Below, in pieces: positions 21,188-33,441 of a DNA stretch of 64,000 nt. The position numbers and the translations under genes were made by a program. Below the pieces are notes generated by a model that saw nothing but the letters and a program-made list of their open reading frames with translations, ran no database searches and was not told the origin of the DNA. The stretch covers positions 558,001-622,000 of the forward strand of contig NW_023503416.1 in assembly GCF_014529535.1 (NCBI RefSeq), read 5' to 3'. How positions within the stretch are numbered: position 1 is the first letter of the stretch; every line of letters begins with the position of its first letter. The stretch is from Bradysia coprophila (Eukaryota > Arthropoda > Insecta > Diptera > Sciaridae).

Positions 21188-24100
21188 TCAATTTGAAGTA
21201 GTGGGCCGTTGTTTGAACAGGGGTGACGAAGTGGTCGTTGCACTACGGGAACGTTTGGTGGTTGGGGATAGTTTCTTCGGTGTCGGAGCCAACCGTTTAC
21301 GCTCTTTTAGATAGTCTGCAATGGAAGAAAAGAAAAATTTATTTAACAAAATCTTTTTAATGATGAAATGATAAGTGTGAACTGATTCCGAAAGGAGTCA
21401 GGCGTCTAGTTCATAGTTGGGTCTATTTTAGTGAACTTATCAAATGAATAGTTTTGGTCTGAACACTCCGAAGTGAAACGTAATGATATTTTACTCACTA
21501 AGCCCCTTGGAAATGAGTCATTCCTTCATTGACACGAACGTTAACACTCATTTCCCGGGGGCTTAGTGAGTAAAATATTATTACGTAATTGTTTGGACTT
21601 TCGCATTCGCCTTCAAACTGCAAACAGGACACATGACAAAATAAAAAGATCCAAGCAAGACACAATGACGTAATCAGTAATCTACTATTAATCAAAATTG
21701 AACAGAATGACGATAGCATTCCTTTACAAAAAATTATATTTTCGCTAAGAGCACCTTAATGCATCTGAATGTTCTCTTCATTTTGAAAAGAAAAATTTAT
21801 CTAAATTAAGTGGTCAATTCCCTTCCCCTGCATCTCCTGCATCCATCTCATGAATAATTGTCTTCATTTTTAAGAGGGTAATTATAAGAGCCACTCAAAA
21901 GAAATAACTAAATTAAATGAACAAATTCACTTCCGGTAATTAACGGCAAAGAATGATTTTTACCGAACCTTTGATCGAAGTCAACAGAATAACAAGAAAA
22001 TACCTTTTTTTCGATCGAAGATAATTAGAACGTTCAATGATCCATGGAAACCGGTTAAAGTTATTATATATTTTTTGTAGCACAACAGAAACTGCAAACA
22101 ATTTTTTTTTTTTTGCACAGAAAGCTAACAACAGAACAATTTGCTCCGTAATTACAACGGAAAACAACCCAAAACATCTGTCAAATGCTATCAAGTTTGT
22201 TGTTATTCTTCTCTCGGTAAATTTTTCTTTATCACAACAACAACAACAATAAAATTGAAAGAAACACGAAATTTTAGAACGGGCATATCGATGTTGCATG
22301 GGTATAGAAAACAAAGCCAAAATCAATTACACCAAGGCAGAAATAAACCCGTCTCATGTCAATAAACTTTACAATTAAAATCTACCAATTGAATTGACCT
22401 TTGTTATCCTCCATACAACCCACAATATTTTTCGTTACCATAAAATAGAAATTGAGGTTTTTGTGCTTGTTGGCACAAAGAAGTGAAATTCAAAAAAAAA
22501 AATCGGATGTGTACAAATTGCATTCGATTCTCATTGACGTTAATTATAGCCGGAGAACAGCTAACATATTGAACAGACTAAATAATAATAAAAAAAATTC
22601 GAAGCAAAATAAATATTTAACTATTAGGTAGATCGATGTGTGTTTACTGTGCGCTTGCTTGCAATTGCCATTAAAGTGTATACGTGATTTTTTCGCAGTT
22701 AAAAAAAAAATTAATGAAAAAAGCGAAAAAAAAGTTTAATTTTCCATTACATGAATCGTAAGTTAATTGAAGACATATGCACACAATCATGCATTATTAC
22801 CATGTTATCCACAGAAGCTGTGTAAAAACGTCGCGACCGTATCAACAATGCAAACATGCAATGACCGACATCAACAAATAATGTATACATAAAGAGCCGA
22901 GAATATATCGTTAACTTTTTGTTCGAAAAACGTCGACTCTTTGTGCAGTGAATTCATAAATATAAAATATAAACAGAGAAGAGATCGCATTTGGTCGTTA
23001 AACTTAGTTTCTACAAATTTGTATTTAACAGAAACGAACTCTAAACCAACTACCAACTACGAATTAAATTATGAATAAAATGCATTTATTCATGAGATAA
23101 AATTAGATAGTGGCACTATGTGGCATGTGATATACATTACAATTTTATTTAATTTTTTTTTCCTGTGTGTGTAGAAGTTGTGTTGTTTACGAATCGTATT
23201 TAACGAACACATTTTTATACATTTTCATTCTGCGGGCTTTCAAAATAAAGAGAAAAAAAAATTATTTTGCCTTTTACATCTTCGGTGTTGTTACACAAAA
23301 AATTGTGCGGTAAACAAACTTCTGGCTTTTTTTCGGATAGAATACAAAGAGAGGCATTCATGTCGATACATTTATTTAATTTAATTCGAGACCATATGGC
23401 TGTGTAGTACAATACTGCCTCACTCTCGCAGTTCATATTATAAAAATGTATAAATTTATTCGTACCTTGTTTTTGTTAGATAATATACACGAATTTACCG
23501 AATAAAAAGTGTGTTCAGCTTGTATTTTAGCTTGTGCTATACGTTCCGTGTTGTAGATTATGATTGTGCGATAATCATTCGCCGATACGATCAAATTTAG
23601 TTGTAAAATTTGACTTAGTTTTTTTTGGAGCTGCCTTTCATTGTGTGTACATTTGAACGATTGTAGATTGGAGAGGAAAAAGAATTTCCTCTTGCGGTTT
23701 TTTGTTCAGTTCCATTTAAGAAAGTGTATCTAGCATTTATGCTGGTACTTTAAAATTCACGTTTAACGGTCATTTAAGCCACATAAACTGGTGGAACAAA
23801 TGACAATTTTACGTCCTTGTAGAAACATTATTCTCACGCAAATCTTTTACAACTTTATGTGAGCATTCGCAAAATGCAATTAAAGGTAAGAGACGACATC
23901 TGATATGATCGAGTTACACGATATGCTGTGTGAAACTCTCATTCATTGTTCAGAAGACACAGGTTGTGGTGAGAAAAATACACGTTGAATGGGATAACCA
24001 TTGTGAAAACGGAAACCGATTCGCGTCACAAAGTCAAAATGATGATATCTTGTCTTTCTATTAAGATTGGCGTTCAAAGTTTACGTGGGTAGGAGAAAAA

Positions 24101-27100
24101 CGGATTATATTGCATCCACTTCAAGTTGTATTACGATAGAATACAGTCCGTCGATTCAAAGGAAATTCAGTAAAATTTACGAAAATCTTCGATGAGGAGG
24201 GCAAATGATATTTTCAATGCGGAATTGTTACTTTACAGGAATACTAAGCCACCGAAAGTATTTCATGTTCAGCATTGTGTCACCAACATTTAGTTAAAAC
24301 ATCTAGTCATAGGGAACTGGAGAAATTGTTCAAAAATGAAATAGGTGCATGCCCTACGGAATAGCTCCTATCAACGCAGATGCAAGAGACAAGGTCGCTT
24401 CGTGTATATGTTTTTATCAAATTATTTTAAAAAAAACGTCGAGAATCGTTACGAAATTTTTTAAATAAAATGCAGGTCGCGTTTCGCTTGTAAATATTTA
24501 CATAAACGTCGGCAAAGACAGATGTATTGCAATGAAAATTTTAAGCAAATGTGTAAGGAAATTAGACATTATGTATCCAACATCAGTGACGTAAGTCTTC
24601 CTAAATTGCATAATATTTCAAACAGAAAGGAAGCAATAAAAATGTAATTCACTGAAAGGTCAAGACAATATTGTCGCGTTTTTTTGATAGAGAATTTAAT
24701 TCCTAATAATGTATATGGTTTTGGTTTGACGGCAGGAACCTTGAATTTTTCTTATTTTGTTTGTTTGATAAAAAAAGCCATTCGTGGATTCTCTGAAATG
24801 AAACGAATTTATGCACCCAAAAAAAAGAGAATTAAAAACCGTCCAGCTGCGGCTTTGAAAATTGCTTTAATTTAACATATTTTACAACATTTCGGATAAA
24901 CCACAAAAATTCCAATCAACCCTCAAACATACCACGGGTGCATTTAAATTATTACGGGCACACACTAACGAATAAATTGGAATAAATTAGCGGGGTAGTT
25001 TTGCATCATGTTTATAATGAAAATTGTGGATCATGCTATCATGCAAGCTGTCATGGTTATAATGTGCTACTTGCCATATACCAATGGTTAATTATGCACA
25101 AAACTGCCGCACACAGAACGAAATTGGTTCAGAAAAATTCGGTTTATGATAATCATCGCAATGATGGATAGAAAAAGTGTGCGGGGAAATTATTTTCGTT
25201 TTATTCAAATTCAACGATATGGGTGTCATATGGTGAAGTTATGCCATTTAATGTTTGTTAAATTAAGTGATTTCGATAGTAGTACAAGATATTGTTTTTT
25301 TCCGGTAAACATTAATGACGCTGTTATGTCGGTGCCGTATGGCGACGACTTAGACAACATTCGGATGATCTAATTGTACACGAGATCGATATATCTCATT
25401 GCGAGGTATGATTCGTTTTTGTATCGAAAATAATATTTGAATTCAAACAAGAAAAAGACAAAAGACTGGCTGGCAAAGGAATGAAAACATTTGTATCAAT
25501 GAAAACGAAAATAACAAAAAAAAACTACGCCGACCATTTCCCAAATTTATCCACAATCTTATCACCAAACGAGATAACATTTTATTTTCATAAACAACTC
25601 TAGACAAAAACGACATGCAAGAGACAAAATACACTCAGGTAGGTCTCATGTGAAATTTTTATATATTATGAACATGTCGAGCCGAATAGACGGTTAAACA
25701 GCTATACACCATTAGTACATGAAATATCCATAATATTACACACCGATTCAATATTTATAATAAACTAGATATTTATTACAATGAAAATGGTCTATTTATC
25801 GCATAGCCCCGTTTCCTGTACCTTATTCATGTTGTAAAACAAATGACATTATTCATTCAAACAAACTTTTTTTTTTTAAATAAAAATGTTGATTGAAGAG
25901 GGTACTAGGTTAACGATCGGCTGTAATTCCTTTCATCGAGCTACCTCACCCACACACACATTGCGAATACTTTCAACGAACGCACACGCTTTGTAGAACA
26001 TTCGGGTAATCGGAGCCGGTAATTCAGTTCAGTTGTCCAATTTATGATAATTTGCCAGATTGGGGACTGGTCTATTTAATCGAATTCAATGAATAAACAA
26101 ATGAAGAGAATAAATTGTAGCGAATAGAAAATTGTGCGTTATTATGGTTGCATTATCTGGAATTTTTGATTGGAATGATAGGAGTGGGTTCATTCAATTT
26201 TCTGCTTCGTTTCTAAATTTTGTTCTATTTAGCTATTGACGATATAAAAAGCAACATTGCGTCGAATTATGGAGTTCAGACACGTACTGTTCGAGTTAAA
26301 TAAATAATTTCTGTCTGATTTGGACGATTGATTATCAGTTGGTTGAAAGAACCTATCGCTCTAAAAAAAAAAACGTTTGCGAAATTCCGTTAGAAAATCT
26401 CTTGAACATAATTTATTCCACTCTTCCGTTCCACTTGGGAATAAGTATAGGAAATAATTTCACATAATGTCCGTAAAAGCCGTTGAAATCACAAAAGCAT
26501 GACACAAAAAAATAAATTTTTTAATGAATTTATGGGACAACACACCTACTTTATTAGGGAAAGAAAGAACATTGTTACCCTTTAATGATTTCGAATAACA
26601 ATAAGCGAAAAAGAAAGAGGAAATGCTATTTCACGGTCGAAAACTGAACAATTTAAATTGGAAATGATTTTAAAACGTAATTAATTTTACAACAAATAAG
26701 GTCACAGAAGAGGTGATATATCCTCCAGTCTTATTTTATTATCATAAAAAAATACGTTGGTCGAAAGGAAAAGTATTATTTCACATGGGAATTGTTTTTT
26801 TAACGGTCATCGGTTTCGATTGATTGAATACACTAATTTTCCATTGAAATTTACCTGTTATTTTGGGCTGTCGTTGTTTCCCACGTTTACCGGGCGAAAC
26901 TATCAGCACTGGCACGGTCGATGTTGGTGAATTGCATAACGATTCGTCCGATGAATTAACTTCATCGCCACACAGGTCCATTCTTTCCATATTTGCACGA
27001 TTTGCCCGTTCGTCCAACAGTAGATCGTTGTAATTTGGCGCTGTGGATGTTTCACGCAAATGAGCCGCTCGAATGATGGTGTACATTTCCGGGTTGGTTG

Positions 27101-29114
27101 GCGGTACCCGTTCCCAAATGTATTTTTTGTTGTCGGGTATCGGAACGCATTGAGCAAAATCGAAACCCCATCGTTCGTTGGCGGCTAGTTGAAGATTTGC
27201 AAGTTCATTTTCAGCAAACCTGTGATTTTATGGAAAACGAATGATTTATTAGTTTGTCGTCGTTAGCAGCATGTTTGCGTGATTGTGGAATTCAGTTTCA
27301 GAGAAACTTTCGACTGAATTCAGAAAAAAACTATTTACAATTACGATAAAGAATTACGAACAAAAAGTGTTACATTGACCTATAAATAGCTGATAATATG
27401 TTGGTCTGATTTAAAGTCTGCTATCAAAAAAAATTAACGGGTCAACACGTACATTATTACAACGAAATAGAAATGAAGAGCTTCGAATCTTCATAGTTAA
27501 AATCTCTGTTATGTTTAAGGTGACAAAATCTGTAAGCTATTTTTAGTCATTATTGTATAGACCGGGTAAATATTCACATAGTACAATCCTTTGGAAGAAG
27601 AAAATCCTTTAAAATTTTGAGAAAGAAAATCCGCAAAGTTATAAAAAGTCCTTTAAAGACTCAAGAAAATCAAATTAAAAGAATAAAAAAATTCTTGGAA
27701 ATTGAAAAAAAAAACTTTTCAAAATTCATCCTGAATCAGTAAAAGATCCTGTGAAAACGATAGGAAAATTCTTAAAAAACCTCAGATTGTCCCTTTGAAA
27801 ATCCTTAGTCAACAAAATTTACAAACATCTGCCTCTCGGCATAGACGCTGCATTTTCATTCAGAGAAAATGCAACATAAAGGTTGATAGGAAGATCATGA
27901 ACATACTAAGGATTCGAAGCTCGAGAACTCGAAAAACGAAAGTCTTAAAAGAACCACGGAAAATCGAAAGAGGGAAGATATAATAACAATTTTAGTCTTA
28001 GACCTTATCTCATGAAGTCGTGTCGAACAGACATTTCCTATATAGTTAATCCAAACCTTAAATCCAAACTAAAGTTCTAAACATAGCGTTCTGAATAAAC
28101 TCATTTGAACCGAATTGAATGACATTGAATTAAATTTGTAACATGTGATAACGTTATCACCATATTCTCGATTGTTTAGGTTAAAATATAGAAGGCAAAA
28201 ACGATTGGTTGTACGATTTAAAATAATTGATTTCAAGTTTAAAACCAGTTAAATTATGGGCAATTATTTTTAGAATGTTTATGTCTCATCATCACTTTTA
28301 ATTTTCATTTAATTGAAATATGAATTACAGACCGTGCTGATGAGAATTACGATTGATTGATTAAATTAATGAATCAGTGGTTGGATGTATAGTATGGATA
28401 TTATTTTCCGTCGCATTTCATTTTTGCATTAAAAAGCAAAGGCGAGAAGACCTATAGATTGACTTAGAACTTAAAACTTAACTTATGGGAATTCGTTTAC
28501 ATTGCATCTGAACATTGTGGTCAGTTCCAAGGATGCTGGTGATTTCTAACTGTAAGTAGAATAAACTTACAGATGAAGCAATGGTGACAATTTTTAGCCG
28601 AAACTACATCCTCGGAAAAATTCTCACAATCCGAAAATGTTGGTAGAAAGGGGTGACGCACTTTTCGGATCAAATGCGACACATCGTATGGTAAATGAAG
28701 TATGTGTGTCAACCTTCAATTAGTAGTTACTGAAAATGTATTCAGCAGGAAAGCTTTCTTCTCCGAAATAGTTGCCCAGACTTCCATTAAAAACCTAAGG
28801 CTACGAATTGCTTCAGTTGAATTTTTTTCCCACAAACACATTACGAAATCATTACAGCCTTTCAAAACCACTTCTACTCGTAATTATTGTTACATAGAGG
28901 TTCAAATGTGAAAGTATATTTTCATTTTTTTTTTAAATCATTGAAATTAACTGTCAAATTTGACTTACCTTTTGCAAGCTTCTCTATCTACTGGACCGAA
29001 TAAATCTCGTTTAACTTTAGCCAATTGATTTGTACTTGGCATATGACACCGAACTTTCGGTGACTTTTTGTACAGCTCCGACATGAACAAAGGATTGAGC
29101 ACTCTGGCACTCAT
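21188..29114 (-). CDS. dap: Dacapo, p21/p27-family CDK inhibitor, three exons
   Basis: It binds and blocks cyclin E-Cdk2 in the nucleus, stopping the cell cycle in G1. Exons: 29114-28969, 27219-26855, 21315-21188. Phases agree and give 212 aa. The start MSARVLNP resembles fly Dacapo. Residues ~33-80 form the inhibitory domain: KRDLFGP is the cyclin-binding R-x-L-F-G motif and RWGFDFA is the Cdk-binding motif. Exon 2 continues with an acidic and serine-rich middle and ends KQRQPKIT. Exon 3 starts DYLKERKR, so the splice creates QPKITDYLKERK. This is a PCNA-binding PIP degron of the Q-x-x-I-T-D-Y type with a basic residue four positions downstream, as known for fly Dacapo. A basic nuclear-localisation-like tail (KRSRSATTT) follows. 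Introns are 1749 and 5539 bp, long for this window, which fits a developmentally regulated gene. Confidence 0.93.
21478..21588. repeat. Hairpin near the dacapo exon-3 acceptor
   Basis: ACGTAATGATATTTTACTCA, continuing through CTAAGCCCC and AAATGAGT, returns as the near-perfect inverse ending at 21588, with a loop of about 25 bp. It starts ~163 bp upstream of the exon-3 acceptor on the minus strand. Confidence 0.65.
26735..26740 (-). terminator. Candidate intronic poly(A) signal in dacapo
   Basis: AATAAA on the minus strand lies 41 bp after the stop (26783-26781) that is reached if exon 2 reads into intron 2. Confidence 0.35.
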
Positions 29115-29211
29115 TTTTTCTTCTTTTAAATTATCGAATGTTTACAAATTCCAAAAAGAAATATATTCACAACTATGTCAAGTTTGTCAACCAAATCACA
29201 AATTTAACATG

Positions 29212-29219
29212 TGACGTCA
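29212..29219. promoter_or_regulatory. CRE/ATF-type palindrome upstream of dacapo
   Basis: TGACGTCA is a perfect full cAMP-response-element palindrome 98 bp upstream of the dacapo ATG, so it lies in the promoter or 5' UTR. CREB/ATF-family bZIP proteins recognise this sequence. Function is inferred. Confidence 0.4.
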
Positions 29220-30062
29220 GTGATGCGTAATTGTTGTTGTTTCTTGTGTGTATGTACACACATCAAATTTTCGTTTCTAAATATTTTTTTATGAAAATAA
29301 AAAAATTTTTGAGTTGATTTTCTAGTTCACAAACGAATATGTTACGTTTTAATCAGAGTTCAATATACATAGTATGTATGTAAGTGTTTTAAATCAGTAT
29401 ATAATTGAGGTTATGTAACTGTATTTAGACGAACTGATTTATTTATTGCGGTCAATCCAGTTTTTTGGTGATGTTTAAAAAAAAATCCACTGCGATTCGA
29501 CGAAATGCACTGCATTTAATTTTTATCAGTCAAAAACTTTTATCACTCCACTCAAACCACAATAATCAAATGTAAATACGCTCGTAAATAAGTTTCACCG
29601 AAAGAATCTTATAGGAAAACAAAATGTCTGACCGAATTTACAGAAAATAAATTGAAACATTTAACTTAAATCAACGTATCAAACGATGTTTACAAATTAA
29701 CTTTGTATCTAATCTTGCACCAATCAACAATGCGAACGTTGATATTTATTTTTATTCGGATATTTTTGAAGGATTCACATCAACATTTGATTAAATCTAA
29801 CAAAATCGACGGAATTATTTTTTTTTTTAAATAAAAAACTCTTAAACGGTCTTCACCAGTCAAGCAGTATTTCCGAACTGAAAAATAGAAACGAAACACA
29901 CACGCAACCAAGCGACGTATTTTTGTGGTGTTGATGGACTGTTCCATATCGGTGCGTAAGTAGGGGACGCCAGTATTGTTTTTCGGTTTTAAAAAAACGA
30001 ACGTCACATATCTAACATGTTTAATACCTCGTTCACAATCAGCCAAGAGTGAGAGTGTCACG
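29220..30062. other. Region upstream of dacapo
   Basis: AT-rich, no coding region supported. It would include the dacapo promoter and, if the exon at 30063 is real, a divergent promoter. Confidence 0.35.
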
Positions 30063-30123
30063 ATGGAGGTATGCGCAATAGGATTTTCGGAGGATACGGA
30101 TGATTCAGAGTTAAAGGATTCAA
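30063..30123 (+). CDS. Possible first coding exon of an unknown gene
   Basis: The ATG at 30063 has a favourable context (CACGATGG) and opens MEVCAIGFSEDTDDSELKDS, an acidic, coding-like stretch. It ends in a strong donor (CAA then GTAAGTTT). The local base composition is richer in G+C than the flanks. No following exon could be identified on the plus strand, so the gene, if real, has a long first intron. It could be chance. Confidence 0.25.
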
Positions 30124-31919
30124 GTAAGTTTAAATGTGTAAAAACTTTGTCAGGCCGATGAGTCAGAAGCGCATACCCACTGGGAAAAAATTTCATTTTG
30201 CTGTTGTAGTAAGGATTTAAGTCATTTTAAAACTAAAGAAAATTCAGTTTTTCGGAGCGAATTACGTTGATCAACAATATACCTGATACCATGCAAATGG
30301 TATATACCAGGATATAACATACATTCAGGATTCTCAATAATCTTTTTATGGAAGCAGTGTACACGCCATCTAGTTCCGTTGAAAACGCAGCCTCAATTCA
30401 CCACCACTCTAATGCAACTATGATACACGACGAATCTCGCTATCACATGCAACCATACCCAATTCTTGTTTATTAAATAAAAGCACATTGGAAAATGGTT
30501 TTATATTTTGTATTATGGCATGGCTTCAAATACTATAAAGGCCATAACAAAAAAAAATTGTTTTCTTTTTCAAGAAAAAAAAGGTTTTGGCTTTGGTCTT
30601 ATATGAAAATGATAAAAAAAAATCTTGAGCCTGACTCTGTGTGCATGTATATATTAACTAGCATATCCCATCGATATAGAGACGCATTTAATAAAATGCA
30701 TAAAATTATATGTATAGCTGTATTTGAAAGTCGCGTGGTGGGTTATAAAATATTGAATTATGTACACACACATAACATATACGATATTTATATATATATA
30801 TTTGAAAATTACCACGCAAGAGTTGGAAAAGATCGTTATTTTTAAATTTTTTTTATTTTTATACTTAATTGCTATATGGTGCGCTTCTCGTAGCTCTTGT
30901 GGGGAGATATATCGTGATTTAATATTTAAAGGGATTTCATATTATGTCCATATATCCATACGTATACAGATTATGGATTTTTATTTTGTGTATTTATACA
31001 TATATACACATCCAATGGCTATCATTTTAATCTCTTCGTTTTAAATTAATATTCTTGTTTGTTATATAAGCCATGGCATTGGTACACAGCTACTGAATTA
31101 CGAGTTTCGAGATTTTTTTTTTAGTTTGAAGGTTATTTTTAAGGTAGAATCAAATGACTTATACCAATTTAAATATCAAGATTAATAAGCGGATATATTT
31201 TGCACAATGTTGTAAAGTCATATACTTTTCTGGAAGCGTCTGTAATACTTAATCTTTGCTTCAGGTTATTTATGTACAGGTAAAACGGATGGGACAGAAT
31301 AAGTCCAAAAAGTTTGGCGTGAGTACTAATGATAAAAGATGTCTTCAAAAACATCTATTATCCATATAATGCTACAAGTGTTATCAATCATGATACGATT
31401 TATTAGTGCGAAATATGCCACCGTTTCTTATTGTTTATTTGAACAATAAACACTTGGAGTCTGATGCTTTCATTCGAAAAAAAAAGTTTTTTTTTTATCG
31501 AACACCTTGCTCATTTGTTTGCTTCACTCCCTTTTTATTTTGTTGTTTTGCGGTATTTCCCTTTAAGAAAACGATTACATTACGTGAAGGTACCAGGTGT
31601 TACAGATTTGGTTACCTTTTTTTTCTTGTGTGTTGAATTGACATTTAAGTGGTTCGTTGTTGGCATATTGCAAATTGAAAGTTTTTGGCGTAACCACTGT
31701 TTTAACAAAGTGTAAATGTTATAAACGGTCAGGTAGATGTGTGTACACAGAAAAATTGAGAATATGCTTTGAGATTGGCTTTTTGTTAGAGAGATTGTGA
31801 TGATGCATTTATCACTTTTTTAATTTTAAACTTAGTGGAATCAATGCTGTATGTCAATGCTAACTTGTCATACACAATTATTCACCTCCTATGATGAGGT
31901 GAAATTTTTATATGGAAAG
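30124..31919. other. AT-rich stretch, no gene seen
   Basis: ORFs of up to 116 codons are built of AT-rich low-complexity codons (TATATA and poly-A runs) and show no domain. Short TA microsatellites lie at 30780-30800. Confidence 0.4.
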
Positions 31920-32089
31920 TCATCCGAGTATCTTTGCTGATGCTGCCTCCCCAGCAGTATACAGCATTGTGTTGTCTACCATTTCCACACACAAAAATCC
32001 AGAGTTTGGCCTATCCTGGAATTGTTCCATTCCCGCGACACAGTACGCATGTGACAACTGCCTGTCTTCTCTTATGTAGCAAAATATAT
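31920..32089 (-). CDS. Possible 3'-terminal exon of an unrecognised gene
   Basis: A minus-strand acceptor (TTTGTTGTAG) opens 55 in-frame residues. They begin IFCYIREDRQLSHAYCVAG, include SGFLCVEMVDNTMLY, and end AKILG before a stop. The residue mix is globular and unlike the surrounding AT-rich translations. I could not place it in a family, though a PTB/PH-like strand pattern is conceivable. No upstream partner exon was found, and it could be a gene fragment. Confidence 0.28.
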
Positions 32090-32123
32090 CTACAACAAAT
32101 GAAGTAAGAGTCAAACCGAACAA

Positions 32124-33441
32124 TAGACCTTAAAGTCTATTGTACCAGAATTTATTCGTTAGACCGTGACATTCTCCCTAATTGATAAAACATATCTAAA
32201 AACTGTAATTACATAGACGCAGCCTTACTCAACGATTATTTTTTCTGTGCAGCGGATCAGATATATTTATATTCTGCCATTTAAGTCTAACTATGTTCGC
32301 CCATTGAGAAATCAAACATAACAAATAACTCCTTTGTTCACATAGTGAATTCGAAATCAAAGAAAATCTTCATTAAGATCAATTCTAATAAATTTAACTC
32401 TTAAAAATCATTGTTCAGAAAAAACCACAAACATAAAAACGTCTATAATATTCTGACAAGTCATCAAACACCATCAATCATGTAATCCAGACTTGTAATC
32501 ACACATTTTGTAGAATTTGTGTTTTTTTTTAATGAACAAACATCCATGACACGTCTTTTTTTGTGAAAATAAATAAACTAAAAAAATGTAAACAATACTT
32601 TCAAGCATACTTTAAATTGCATTTTCAATGTTAAGTATATTTGTAATATATCACATCTCCTCAACAAAAGGTAATATTTATGTCTGGATTGACTCATATA
32701 TGCATGCACAAATAAAATTTTTTGGACAATAGTTGTAAATCTTTTGGAACGGAGATAACACATTCGAAGATTTGGTTGAAATATCATTATTTTAGATGAC
32801 GCACCCCCAACACCATAATATTTATCTTATAACCAGACATTTTTGTCCTTTTTTAGGTAAAAAATTCAGAAAAAAACTTTTGTCTGACGTTCTTTTTCTT
32901 CAAATAAGGATTAATATTTCGGGAGATGTTTTGTTTACTAAGTTACACACCCTTGAAATCGACTTTGTTGTTTATTCATAATTACCATAATGGTCTAGTG
33001 GGACTCGAAACAGTCTGATATTTGTTTCTTTTTGCTAGATTTATTGATATTTTTTTCTACCTAGATAATGACGATGGTCAAAAAAATGTGTAAATAAAAT
33101 TTGGCATTTATATGCCTGATGCATCAACACTTGTATAGAGTCACAATGTCTATCGAAATTCAAACATTCATTTTACCGAGACATTCTTTAAATCTATTTT
33201 TAACCATGAACCCATGATGGCTCATTTTTGTTCAAATTTAAAGAATAAGACACCATGATCTACATTTTAGTAAATTTGTACATGAATGAGTCATCATGGT
33301 AAAAAATAGATTCGAAGCATGTCTCAGGCATAATGTTCTATTGTTCTTTGCCTAGCAGTGAAACAACAAAATATTCCACTAAACTGGCAGAGTACTTACC
33401 TTATTATTCATATGCCTAAGAGGTATTTAAAAAAAACAAGC
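32124..33441. other. AT-rich stretch with a small inverted repeat
   Basis: No gene is seen. Near 33190-33315, ACCATGA..CATGATGGCTCAT is mirrored by ATGAGTCATCATGGT around the centre, so a small palindromic repeat is likely. Confidence 0.35.

Larger units (their letters stand above)
21316..26854 (-). other. dacapo intron 2 (5.5 kb)
   Basis: It is AT-rich with many homopolymer runs, and no convincing exon on either strand. A ~110-bp hairpin lies close to its acceptor (21478-21588). A minus-strand AATAAA near its donor (26735-26740) could terminate a read-through transcript. ORFs of 60-128 codons inside it have no domain character. Confidence 0.6.

Noticed and set aside
21940..22326. 128-codon minus-strand ORF in dacapo intron 2
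   Set aside because: Contains translated CAA/TTG microsatellite and poly-A; no splice-consistent link to dacapo exons.
29780..30196. 138-codon minus-strand ORF upstream of dacapo
   Set aside because: No domain, mixed composition, and it runs antisense to the better-supported exon candidate at 30063.
30495..30845. 116-codon plus-strand ORF
   Set aside because: Built of poly-A and TATATA runs; low-complexity translation.
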